This document shows, in pieces, positions 8,114 to 15,775 of a DNA stretch of 64,000 nucleotides. The DNA is from an uncultured Bacteroidia bacterium (GTDB lineage Bacteria > Bacteroidota > Bacteroidia > Bacteroidales > UBA932), in assembly GCA_902789395.1 (NCBI GenBank), contig CADANY010000013.1, positions 39,441-103,440 on the forward strand, written 5' to 3'. The notes beneath the pieces are model-generated. The model made no database searches, was not told the origin of the DNA, and worked only from the letters and a program-made list of their open reading frames with translations. The position numbers and the translations under genes are program-made. The first letter of the stretch is position 1. Each line of letters begins with the position of its first letter.

Positions 8114-8836
8114 ATGTCTACCAAACATCTCCTCGTAGCTGCCTTCGCGGCACTGGCGCTGGGTGCAACCGCCCAGGCGCAGACTAATTTCCAGACGTTC
8201 TACGATTTCGGTCGTAAGCACTTCACCACTACGCTTGAAGGTTTCCATCCCGACAAGTGGGGTAACACGTTCTTCTTCATCGATTACGATTACAACAACA
8301 AGGACGGGAACACGGTTATCTCTCCGAACAACACGTATTTCGAAATCGCACGCTGCCTGAACTTCTGGGGTGATTCTGCCCTTGCACCGCTGAGCCTGCA
8401 TGTCGAGTACAACGGCGGTTTCGGTACCTGGGGCAACCTGAACGCCGCCCCCGGAGTGGGGTACGGTGCTTTCCCGGTCAACAGCGCATTCCTCGTCGGT
8501 GTCGACTGGTTCCTGCACAGCAAGGATTTCAAGAATACCCTGAACCTTAAGCTCTTGTACAAGAAGTTTATCGGCCTTGATTCCAAGATTCCTCTCCAGT
8601 TCACGACGGTCTGGGGCTGCCAGGATCTTTTCGGTCTGACCGGTGTCCGCTTCTCCGGATTCCTCGATGTATGGACGGAAGGGGACCACTTCGTCGTTCT
8701 CTCCGAGCCTCAGCTCTGGTACAACTGCGGAACCGAGCATTTCAACATCGGCGGAGAGGTTGAATTCAGCTACAACTTTGCCGGGATGGAAGGCTTCAAT
8801 GTCATGCCTTGCATCGGTACAAAGTGGGTTTTCTAA
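8114..8836 (+). CDS. DUF5020 Tsx-like outer-membrane channel
   Basis: This 240-residue protein has a cleavable signal peptide (LLVAAFAALALGATAQAQ, about residues 6-23) and a mature chain of alternating beta strands ending in an aromatic residue (CIGTKWVF), typical of outer-membrane beta-barrels. Segments such as NFQTFYDFGR and TLEGFHPDKWGNTFFFIDYD match the DUF5020 family, which is related to the nucleoside channel Tsx. It probably lets nucleosides or bases cross the outer membrane. Its position between two NCS2 permeases in one operon supports this. Transport is inferred; the barrel and signal peptide are seen directly. Confidence 0.75.
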   Translation: MSTKHLLVAAFAALALGATAQAQTNFQTFYDFGRKHFTTTLEGFHPDKWGNTFFFIDYDYNNKDGNTVISPNNTYFEIARCLNFWGDSALAPLSLHVEYNGGFGTWGNLNAAPGVGYGAFPVNSAFLVGVDWFLHSKDFKNTLNLKLLYKKFIGLDSKIPLQFTTVWGCQDLFGLTGVRFSGFLDVWTEGDHFVVLSEPQLWYNCGTEHFNIGGEVEFSYNFAGMEGFNVMPCIGTKWVF

Positions 8837-8848
8837 TCTGACTGACCT

Positions 8849-10168
8849 ATGAGCAACTTCCTCAGTAAAGCTTTCGGCTTTGATGCCAAGAAGCATACCG
8901 TGCGGACCGAGATCGTCGCCGGTATTACCACGTTCCTTACGATGGCGTATATCCTCGCCGTCAATCCGGGCATCTTCAGCGCCCTCGACATGCCGGCCGG
9001 CTCCGTCTTTACGGCTACCGCCCTGGCTGCCCTCGTCGGTACGCTGGTCATGGCCCTCTTTGCCAAGAAACCGTTTGCCCTTGCCCCTGGTATGGGCCTG
9101 AACGCCTTCTTCGTATTTACTGTCTGCCTCGGTATGGGCCATAGCTGGCAGTTCGCCCTGACGGCTGTTTTCCTTGAGGGTATCATCTTTATCATCCTGA
9201 CCCTCACGAAGGTCCGTTCCTGGATCCTCAATGCCATTCCGCTTTCGCTCAAACATGCGATCGGTGCCGGTATCGGCCTGTTCATCGCATTCATCGGTCT
9301 CCAGAATGCCGGGATCATCGCCAACAATGACGCGACCCTCGTCTCTCTCGGCGACGTCTGCCACGGCAAGGCCCTCCTCGCCGTCATCGGTATCGTCATT
9401 ACCGGTGCCCTGGTAATCCTCAAGGTGAAGGGAAGCATCCTCATCGGTATCCTCGTAACAGCGATCATCGGCCTCTTCGTTAAAGATCCCGCAACCGGCG
9501 CTGCCCTGACAACCTTCACGGGCGTCGTTTCCGCTCCGCACAGCATCAGTCCGATCTTCTGCAAGTTTGAGTGGGGGAGCATCCTGAGCTGGGACATGCT
9601 GGCCGTCGTCTTTACATTCCTGTTCATCGATATGTTCGACACGATGGGTACCGTCATCGGCGTATCCCAGAAGGCCGGCATGGTTGATGAGAAAGGCAAT
9701 GTTGACGGTATCGACAAGATGTTCATGGCTGACTCCATCGCAACCGTCGCCGGTGCCTGCTTCGGTACCTCTACGACGACGACCTACGTTGAGAGCGCAT
9801 CCGGCGTCGGAGCCGGCGGACGTACGGGCCTGACCGCTTTCACGGCAGCCCTCTGCTTCGCCCTCGCCCTCTTCTTCTCGCCGATCTTCCTCGCCATCCC
9901 GGGCGCTGCAACGGCTCCCGCCCTGGTGATTGTCGGTGTCATGATGATGGGCCCGGTCGTGAAGATTGACTGGGAGGACTACTCCGAGAGCATCCCTGCT
10001 TTCCTGACCGTCCTTCTGATGCCTGTCGCCTATTCCATCTCCGACGGTATCCTCATCGGTGTCATCTCCTACGTCCTGCTGAATGCCTGCGCCGGTAAGT
10101 TCAAGAAGATCTCGCCGACCATGTGGGTCCTGGCCGCCTTGTTTATCTGCAAGTACATCTTTATTTAG
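8849..10168 (+). CDS. Adenine/guanine/hypoxanthine permease, AzgA-type NCS2
   Basis: This 439-residue inner-membrane symporter belongs to the AzgA/PbuG branch of nucleobase transporters. Diagnostic segments are TEIVAGITTFLTMAYILAVN near the start, LAPGMGLNAFFVFTVC, FLFIDMFDTMGTVIGVSQKA and GTSTTTTYVESASGVGAGGR, the family signature. Expected substrates are hypoxanthine, guanine or adenine. It starts 12 bp after the DUF5020 stop. With uraA it gives this locus both a pyrimidine and a purine importer. A strong terminator lies 38 bp after the stop. Confidence 0.9.
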   Translation: MSNFLSKAFGFDAKKHTVRTEIVAGITTFLTMAYILAVNPGIFSALDMPAGSVFTATALAALVGTLVMALFAKKPFALAPGMGLNAFFVFTVCLGMGHSWQFALTAVFLEGIIFIILTLTKVRSWILNAIPLSLKHAIGAGIGLFIAFIGLQNAGIIANNDATLVSLGDVCHGKALLAVIGIVITGALVILKVKGSILIGILVTAIIGLFVKDPATGAALTTFTGVVSAPHSISPIFCKFEWGSILSWDMLAVVFTFLFIDMFDTMGTVIGVSQKAGMVDEKGNVDGIDKMFMADSIATVAGACFGTSTTTTYVESASGVGAGGRTGLTAFTAALCFALALFFSPIFLAIPGAATAPALVIVGVMMMGPVVKIDWEDYSESIPAFLTVLLMPVAYSISDGILIGVISYVLLNACAGKFKKISPTMWVLAALFICKYIFI

Positions 10169-10205
10169 GCAGAGCCGAAATAGCTGATAATCAGTGCTCT
10201 ATACG

Positions 10206-10244
10206 ATGCGCGTCTGGTGATGACTTACCAGACGCGCATTTTTT
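10206..10244 (+). terminator. Rho-independent terminator after the purine permease
   Basis: ATGCGCGTCTGGT (10206-10218) pairs perfectly with ACCAGACGCGCAT (10227-10239) around an 8-nt loop, followed by a run of six T. This 13-bp stem ends the nucleobase-uptake operon. Confidence 0.88.
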
Positions 10245-10283
10245 GTATAGGGTTGTTTGTCAGCGTCTTGGGTTCCTTGTTCA

Positions 10284-10384
10284 GACGGCAGGGGGTATGG
10301 ACTCTGAAAAGGCCCTCCCACTTCGTGGGCCCCTCCCCGTCTGCCGGGGGCGCAGACTTTTCAGCACCCATACCCCCTGCCGTC
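10284..10384. repeat. Complex inverted repeat with two internal hairpins (MITE/REP-like or structured RNA)
   Basis: Outer arms 10284-10300 and 10368-10384 are perfect 17-bp inverted copies (starting GACGGCAGGGGGTATGG). After a 3-nt mismatch on each side, a second exact 8-bp pair follows (CTGAAAAG 10304-10311 with CTTTTCAG 10357-10364). Inside lie two more hairpins: CCCAC-TTC-GTGGG (10317-10329) and CCCCG-TCTGC-CGGGG (10335-10349). The element sits between the convergent ends of the purine permease and smpB genes, just past the permease terminator. It is far larger than a terminator and has no T tract. It may be a palindromic mobile repeat or a structured transcript; I cannot tell which. Confidence 0.7.
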
Positions 10385-10396
10385 GGGGGAATGGGG

Positions 10397-10846
10397 CTAG
10401 CCGCGCTCGAGTTCGCGGCGGATGTCGCGTTCGCGGATCGTCTGGCGCTTGTCATACTCCTTCTTGCCCTTTGCCAGGGCGATCAGAAGCTTGGCGTAAC
10501 CGTTCTCGGCGATGAAAAGACGGACGGCGACGATCGTAAGGCCTTTTTTCTTATCTTCCGCCTGGAGATGGCGGAGTTCCTTGCGGTTCAGAAGAAGTCT
10601 CCGGTCCCGGGTGGGTTCATGCTGCCCCCAGGATCCCCAGAAATACTGGGCGACGTTCATACCCTTGACGAAGAGCTCGTTTCCGACGAAATAGCAGTAG
10701 GCATCGTTCAGGGACGCCTTGCCGGCCCGGATGGACTTGATTTCCGTTCCGGCGAGCTGGATCCCGGCGACATAGGTCTCAAGGAACTCGTAGTCGAATG
10801 ACGCCCTGCGGTTGTTGATCTGTATTTTGCTCTTCGCTTTCGGCAT
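10397..10846 (-). CDS. smpB: SsrA-binding protein SmpB
   Basis: This 149-residue protein binds tmRNA and brings it to stalled ribosomes for trans-translation. The chain begins MPKAKSKIQINNRRASFDYE and contains GTEIKSIRAGKASLNDAY and RDRRLLLNRKEL, all SmpB signatures. The C-terminal tail is basic (KKEYDKRQTIRERDIRRELE), as needed for decoding-centre binding. I chose ATG 10846, which gives the usual length; an in-frame TTG at 10867 would add seven residues without a family match. It is transcribed divergently from metK. Confidence 0.96.
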   Translation of the reverse strand: MPKAKSKIQINNRRASFDYEFLETYVAGIQLAGTEIKSIRAGKASLNDAYCYFVGNELFVKGMNVAQYFWGSWGQHEPTRDRRLLLNRKELRHLQAEDKKKGLTIVAVRLFIAENGYAKLLIALAKGKKEYDKRQTIRERDIRRELERG

Positions 10847-10883
10847 AATCTTGAATAATGACTGCAAATATAATTATTTTTCT

Positions 10884-10891
10884 TATCTTTG
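10884..10891 (+). promoter_or_regulatory. -7 promoter element of metK
   Basis: TATCTTTG fits the Bacteroidota -7 box. It lies about 15 bp before the riboswitch-like leader, so the whole aptamer would be transcribed. No convincing -33 TTTG is visible at the usual distance. Confidence 0.5.
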
Positions 10892-10905
10892 CGGTCCAAA
10901 ACAAG

Positions 10906-10953
10906 TATGTGGAAGGATTTGGTTGCTTGCAACCACATTAAAAAATGCTAAAA
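10906..10953 (+). promoter_or_regulatory. Candidate SAM-II riboswitch in the metK leader
   Basis: The leader carries the features of the SAM-II aptamer in the right order. P1 is ATGTGG (10907-10912) with CCACAT (10933-10938). The L1 loop contains GATTT (10916-10920) and CTTGCA (10926-10931). The junction is ATTAAA (10937-10942) and the 3' segment is GCTAAA (10947-10952). GCA (10929-10931) can pair with TGC (10946-10948) to form the pseudoknot core, which leaves the opposed T residues expected around the SAM site. The 3' end runs directly into the ATG at 10954. Gene context (SAM synthetase) fits exactly. SAM-II is best known from Alphaproteobacteria. Control would be on translation, since no terminator is present. 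Confidence 0.72.
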
Positions 10954-12267
10954 ATGAACTACCTTTTTACTTCAGAGTCGGTGTCTGAAGGACATCCCGA
11001 CAAAGTGGCGGACCAGATCTCGGACGCCATCCTTGATGAATTTCTCCGTCGTGATCCCGAATCCAAGGTCGCTTGCGAAACGTTCTGCTCGACCGGGATG
11101 GTCGTCGTCATGGGAGAAGTCAATTCCGAAGCCTACGTCGACATCCAGACTACGGTCCGGAACACAATCAACCGGATCGGTTACGATAAGGCTGCCTATA
11201 TGTTTGACGGCAACAGCTGCGGTGTCCTGTCCGCCCTCCATGAGCAGAGTCCCGACATCAACCGGGGCGTTGAGCGGGGGGATCCGATGGACCAGGGAGC
11301 CGGCGACCAGGGCATGATGTTCGGCTATGCCTGCAGCGATACGGAAGATTATATGCCGCTGCCGCTCTACCTGAGCCATCTTACCCTGAAGACCCTTTCC
11401 GATATCCGGCACAACGAGCCGGAGCTCATGCCTTATCTCCGACCGGACGCAAAGGCGCAGTTTACGATTGAGTATGACGGGGATACGCACCAGCCGGTCA
11501 AGGTCCATACGATCGTCCTCTCGACCCAGCACGACGAGTTCGTTCCGGCCTCCCTTGGGGATATGACCTATGCAGAGGCGGTCCGGACGTATGGACAGGA
11601 GAAAGTCGACGCGGCCATGCAGGCAAAGATCCGTTTCGACGTAGAGAAGATTCTCATTCCTCGGGTCAAGGCCGCCCTCCCCGAAAAGACGGCGCGGCTG
11701 ATCCACAGTTTCATCCTTCATGTCAATCCGACCGGCAAGTTTGTCATCGGCGGTCCCCATGGGGATACCGGCCTGACCGGGCGAAAGATTATCGTCGATA
11801 CCTATGGCGGGAAAGGGGCCCATGGCGGCGGTGCTTTTTCGGGCAAGGACCCGTCGAAAGTCGACCGGAGCGCGGCCTATGCCGCGCGGTATATCGCCAA
11901 GAATCTCGTTGCCGCCGGCCTTGCCGATGAAGTGCTCGTCCAGATTTCCTACGCCATCGGCGTCGCGGAACCGGTGAGCCTGTATGTCGATACCTACGGG
12001 ACCTCGAAATGCGGCCTTCCCGACGGGGAAATCGCCCGTCGGATCGGAGAACTTTTCGACCTGAGACCGGCCAGTATTATCGAGAAATTCCAGCTCAAGA
12101 ACCCGATCTACGAGCCGACTGCAGCCTATGGTCACGTCGGGCGGACTCCGTATCGTGCGGAGGTTCAAATCCTTCGTGGTACGGAATTTGTTTCTAAGGA
12201 GGTACAGTTCTTTGGTTGGGAACTTCTGGATGCGGTTGATTCTATCCGTGAGAAGTTCGGTTTATAA
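10954..12267 (+). CDS. metK: S-adenosylmethionine synthetase
   Basis: This 437-residue cytoplasmic enzyme makes S-adenosylmethionine from methionine and ATP. It begins [20 protein letters not shown], the family's ATP-binding start, and contains [10 protein letters not shown], the glycine-rich [20 protein letters not shown] with [16 protein letters not shown], and an active-site lysine in the last segment. I chose ATG 10954 rather than the ATG at 10945, because the earlier one lies within the conserved part of the SAM-II-like leader and would add only three residues. The length is longer than the E. coli enzyme (384) owing to an insert around residues 130-180, usual in Bacteroidales. A terminator follows at 12277. 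Confidence 0.97.
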   Translation: MNYLFTSESVSEGHPDKVADQISDAILDEFLRRDPESKVACETFCSTGMVVVMGEVNSEAYVDIQTTVRNTINRIGYDKAAYMFDGNSCGVLSALHEQSPDINRGVERGDPMDQGAGDQGMMFGYACSDTEDYMPLPLYLSHLTLKTLSDIRHNEPELMPYLRPDAKAQFTIEYDGDTHQPVKVHTIVLSTQHDEFVPASLGDMTYAEAVRTYGQEKVDAAMQAKIRFDVEKILIPRVKAALPEKTARLIHSFILHVNPTGKFVIGGPHGDTGLTGRKIIVDTYGGKGAHGGGAFSGKDPSKVDRSAAYAARYIAKNLVAAGLADEVLVQISYAIGVAEPVSLYVDTYGTSKCGLPDGEIARRIGELFDLRPASIIEKFQLKNPIYEPTAAYGHVGRTPYRAEVQILRGTEFVSKEVQFFGWELLDAVDSIREKFGL

Positions 12268-12276
12268 CAGGTTAGG

Positions 12277-12304
12277 AAGCACGGCTCTTATGCCGTGCTT
12301 TTTT
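12277..12304 (+). terminator. Rho-independent terminator of metK
   Basis: AAGCACGGC (12277-12285) pairs with GCCGTGCTT (12292-12300) around a 6-nt loop, followed by T residues. Confidence 0.85.
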
Positions 12305-12403
12305 GTCTTCAAAAACTTTATTTTTCCAAGTCAAAAAATAGTTGTATATTCGCGACGCTTTTTTAAGGCAAGTTTATTCAGTATCAATATCTTTATTAAC
12401 ATC

Positions 12404-15400
12404 ATGAGAAACGCTTTCAAAAGCTTTTTGCTCGCATGCATCGCAATGTTTGCGGGTGTGTTCGCATTTGCGCAGGTGACGACCTCCTCCCTCGCGGGTA
12501 AGGTGGCCGACCAGAACGGGGAAGCCGTCCCCGGCGCAGCGATCGTCGCCGTCCATGTTCCTTCGGGAACTTCCTACGGCGCTGTCACCAACACCGAAGG
12601 CCGTTATACCATCCAGGGTATGCGTACCGGCGGTCCTTACAAAGTCGAGGTTTCCTGCCTCGGTTACAGGTCTGTAGAATATACCGACGTTGTTCTCCAG
12701 CTCGGTGAGATCTATAACCTGAATGCCAAGCTTGACGAGTCTTCCGAGTTCCTCAGCGAAGCCCTCGTTATTGCCTCCCCGACTTCGAAGTTTGCAGCCC
12801 AGGAGAAGACCGGTGCTACCACCAACATCTCCAACGATGACATTCTTTCCCTGCCTCTGCCTTCCCGCAGCATTACCGATGTCGCCAAGCTTTCTCCTTA
12901 CGGCGGTAACGGCATGAGCTTCGCCGGTGGCGACGGCCGTAGCGCGAATTTCACGATCGACGGTGCGAACTTCAACAACAACTTCGGCCTTTCCGAGAAA
13001 CTTCCCGGCGGCGGTGTCCCGGTCTCCCTGGACGCCATCGAAGAAGTTCAGGTTGTCGTTTCCCCGTATGATGTCCGTCAGTCCAACTTCATCGGCGGCG
13101 GTGTCAATGCAATTACCAAGTCCGGTACCAATACCTTCAAGGGTACGGTCTATGCCTATCACCAGAATGCCAAACTCCGCGGCCAGACGATCAATGGACA
13201 GGAGGCGACCGGCGACTACAGTGACAAGACCGTCTACGGTGCGACCCTCGGTGGCCCGATCATCAAGAACAAGCTCTTCTTCTTCGTCAGCGGCGAGTAC
13301 AGCGGCAATGTCCGTGAGATCTCCTATGCCGATTGGCGTCCTTCCGATAATGGCGTTGCCGACGAAGCCAAAAAGATCTCCCGCACGAGCAAGGCCGATA
13401 TGGACAAAGTCTCCAAGTATCTCAAGGATACCTATGGTTACGATACCGGCGGTTACTCTAATTACTACCGTCCTTTCAGCGATATGAAGATCCTCGCCCG
13501 TGTTGACTGGAACATCAATCAGGATCATCACCTGGCTGTCCGGTACAACTATACCAACAGCCAGTCTTGGACCGGTACCAACGGAAACTCCGCCGACTTC
13601 AATTCATGGACTGATGACAACACCGCTACCATGACCGGTACCCGCCTGAGCCTGAACCGTATTTCCCAGTACTCGATGGCTTTCGTCAATTCCTGCTATT
13701 CCACCGAGAACAAGGTCTGGTCCGCTTCCGTCGACCTCAACAGCCGTTTCGGCTCAAACCTTTCCAACCAGTTCCTGGCAACCTATTCCAACATCCAGGA
13801 TGTCCGCGGATCTGATTCTTCCAAGTTCCCGTTCATCGATATCATGAATGGATATACCGTCCAGAATGACGGTTCGGTCAAGCAGGTCCTCGAGCCTTAT
13901 ATGTCCGCCGGTTACGAACTCTTCACATGGTACAATGGTGTCCATAACCGTGTCCTCAACATCAAGGATGATGTGACGTATTACCTTGGAAACCACAAGA
14001 TCATGGGTGGACTCAGCTATGAGTATCAGTTCGCTGACAATTCTTACATCCGCGAGGGAACCGGTTACTACCGTTTCCGCAGTCTCGACGACTTCCTCAA
14101 CGGTGAAGCGCCTGAGACAGTCGCCTTGAGCTATGGTTACGGTGGCAACGAAACCCCTTCAGCCCGTATCCAGTTCTCCCAGGTCGGCCTGTACGCCCAG
14201 GATGAGTGGAACGTCACCGATAAGTTCAAACTTACCGCCGGTGTCCGTTTCGATACGATCCTTTACGACAACAATGACATCATGACCAACAAGGCCATTT
14301 ATGATGTCAACTACAACGGTACCCATATCGATACCGGTCTCTGGCCGAAGACCAATGTCCAGATCTCCCCGCGTCTCGGTTTCTCCTGGGATATCTTCGG
14401 TGACAAGAGCCTGAAGCTCCGTGGCGGTACCGGTCTCTTCGCCGGTCGTCTTCCGCTGGTTTACATGACCAACATGCCGACCAATGCCGCGATGTTCATG
14501 CTTGCCCGTCAGGCCATTACCACCCATTATAAGAATGGCGTTGTCGATAACCGCAACTCCGGTCTCGACGCTTTTGCCGCAAAGAACAATGGTGGTAAGC
14601 TCCTGACCAACACCCAGGACATTCTAAAGAAGCTCAATCAGCTCTATCCTGAGCATTGGCCGCTGGATATCAAGCCTGAGGATGGTCAGCTTCCGTCCCA
14701 GCTGAATGCGGTTGACCGCAACTTCAAGATGCCGCAGGTCTGGAAGTCTTCCCTCGCCCTCGATATCCAGCTCCCGACTGCCTTCCCTTGGGCGATGTCC
14801 GTCGAAGGAATCTTCAACAAGACGATCAACGGGACCCTTATCAAGGACTGGAATATCAAGGATAACGCATCCTGGTCCCAGTTCACCGGACCGGATAACC
14901 GCCATGTCTATCCGAGCGCGGCAACCGGTTACTATACCTCTACCTCCGCCCTTGTCCTGACCAACACCAACAAGGGCTACGGATACACGGTCAATTTCAA
15001 CACGAACCTCGAGCCGGTCAAGAACCTCAAGCTCATGTTCTCCTATACCCACACCGAGCAGAAGGAACTCACCGGTATGCCGGGTAACGATGCCGGTTCC
15101 GTATTCAACAGCCTTCCGACAGTTGAAGGACCGAACTTTACGGTTCTCCAGAACTCCCGCTATGTCGAGCCGGATCGTCTGATTGCTTCCATCTCCTACA
15201 AGCTCCCGACCCGTACCCAGTTCAATATCTTCTATGAAGGCTACATCCCGACGGGTTACAGCTATATCTTCAAGGGTGATGTCAACGGGGATAGCGTCCA
15301 GCAGGATCTGATCTACATCCCGAAAGATGCCAATGAGATTCTCTTCATTTCCGATACCGACAAGAAGAACTTCTGGTCTTATGTCGAGCAGGATGCTTAT

Positions 15401-15760
15401 CTTTCCTCCCACAAGGGCAGCTATGCCGAGGCTTACAGCGTCCATCCTCCGATGGTCCACCGTTTCGACCTCCGCGTCAGCCAGGATCTCCGTATCCGTA
15501 TCGGAAAGACCTACAATACGTTCCAGATCAATGCCGACCTCATGAACTTCACCAACCTGATGAAGGATACCTGGGGTATCAGCAAGATCTTCGACACGAC
15601 GGCCAACAGCGGTCAGATCCTCTCGCTCGATTCGATCAATGCGAACGGCCAGCCGGTCTACAAGTCCAACGTCGGCGAAGGTGCCAAGACCTGGCGTTAT
15701 GGCGACTCCAAGGGCCAGACCTGGTACCTCCAGCTCGGTATCAAGTATATGTTCAACTAA
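12404..15760 (+). CDS. Oar-like TonB-dependent outer-membrane receptor
   Basis: This 1118-residue protein has a signal peptide (LLACIAMFAGVFAFAQ). A CarboxypepD_reg-like domain follows (about residues 25-105: SLAGKVADQNGEAVPGAAIV and TNTEGRYTIQGM), then a plug (RSITDVAKLSPYG, ANFTIDGANFNN, and VVVSPYDVRQSNFIGGGVNA) and a large beta-barrel. The plug text is that of Oar-type receptors. I chose ATG 12404 because it begins the signal peptide; upstream in-frame sequence overlaps metK and is not coding. It should import a large ligand across the outer membrane with TonB energy. No SusD partner follows; instead the next genes encode BACON/OB-fold lipoproteins, so substrate delivery may differ from SusCD systems. 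Confidence 0.88.
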   Translation: MRNAFKSFLLACIAMFAGVFAFAQVTTSSLAGKVADQNGEAVPGAAIVAVHVPSGTSYGAVTNTEGRYTIQGMRTGGPYKVEVSCLGYRSVEYTDVVLQLGEIYNLNAKLDESSEFLSEALVIASPTSKFAAQEKTGATTNISNDDILSLPLPSRSITDVAKLSPYGGNGMSFAGGDGRSANFTIDGANFNNNFGLSEKLPGGGVPVSLDAIEEVQVVVSPYDVRQSNFIGGGVNAITKSGTNTFKGTVYAYHQNAKLRGQTINGQEATGDYSDKTVYGATLGGPIIKNKLFFFVSGEYSGNVREISYADWRPSDNGVADEAKKISRTSKADMDKVSKYLKDTYGYDTGGYSNYYRPFSDMKILARVDWNINQDHHLAVRYNYTNSQSWTGTNGNSADFNSWTDDNTATMTGTRLSLNRISQYSMAFVNSCYSTENKVWSASVDLNSRFGSNLSNQFLATYSNIQDVRGSDSSKFPFIDIMNGYTVQNDGSVKQVLEPYMSAGYELFTWYNGVHNRVLNIKDDVTYYLGNHKIMGGLSYEYQFADNSYIREGTGYYRFRSLDDFLNGEAPETVALSYGYGGNETPSARIQFSQVGLYAQDEWNVTDKFKLTAGVRFDTILYDNNDIMTNKAIYDVNYNGTHIDTGLWPKTNVQISPRLGFSWDIFGDKSLKLRGGTGLFAGRLPLVYMTNMPTNAAMFMLARQAITTHYKNGVVDNRNSGLDAFAAKNNGGKLLTNTQDILKKLNQLYPEHWPLDIKPEDGQLPSQLNAVDRNFKMPQVWKSSLALDIQLPTAFPWAMSVEGIFNKTINGTLIKDWNIKDNASWSQFTGPDNRHVYPSAATGYYTSTSALVLTNTNKGYGYTVNFNTNLEPVKNLKLMFSYTHTEQKELTGMPGNDAGSVFNSLPTVEGPNFTVLQNSRYVEPDRLIASISYKLPTRTQFNIFYEGYIPTGYSYIFKGDVNGDSVQQDLIYIPKDANEILFISDTDKKNFWSYVEQDAYLSSHKGSYAEAYSVHPPMVHRFDLRVSQDLRIRIGKTYNTFQINADLMNFTNLMKDTWGISKIFDTTANSGQILSLDSINANGQPVYKSNVGEGAKTWRYGDSKGQTWYLQLGIKYMFN

Positions 15761-15775
15761 TCTGACGACAAGAAT

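Noticed and set aside
8105..9541. Long minus-strand open frame opposite the DUF5020 and purine permease genes
   Set aside because: Its composition (many Asp, Glu, Gly and Arg) is that of an antisense shadow, and the plus strand carries two clear membrane proteins there.
10945..10953. ATG 10945 as the metK start
   Set aside because: It falls within the conserved part of the SAM-II-like element and family members start at the [10 protein letters not shown] position.
12128..12403. N-terminal extension of the Oar-like receptor into metK
   Set aside because: The extension overlaps metK and its terminator; the signal peptide begins at ATG 12404.
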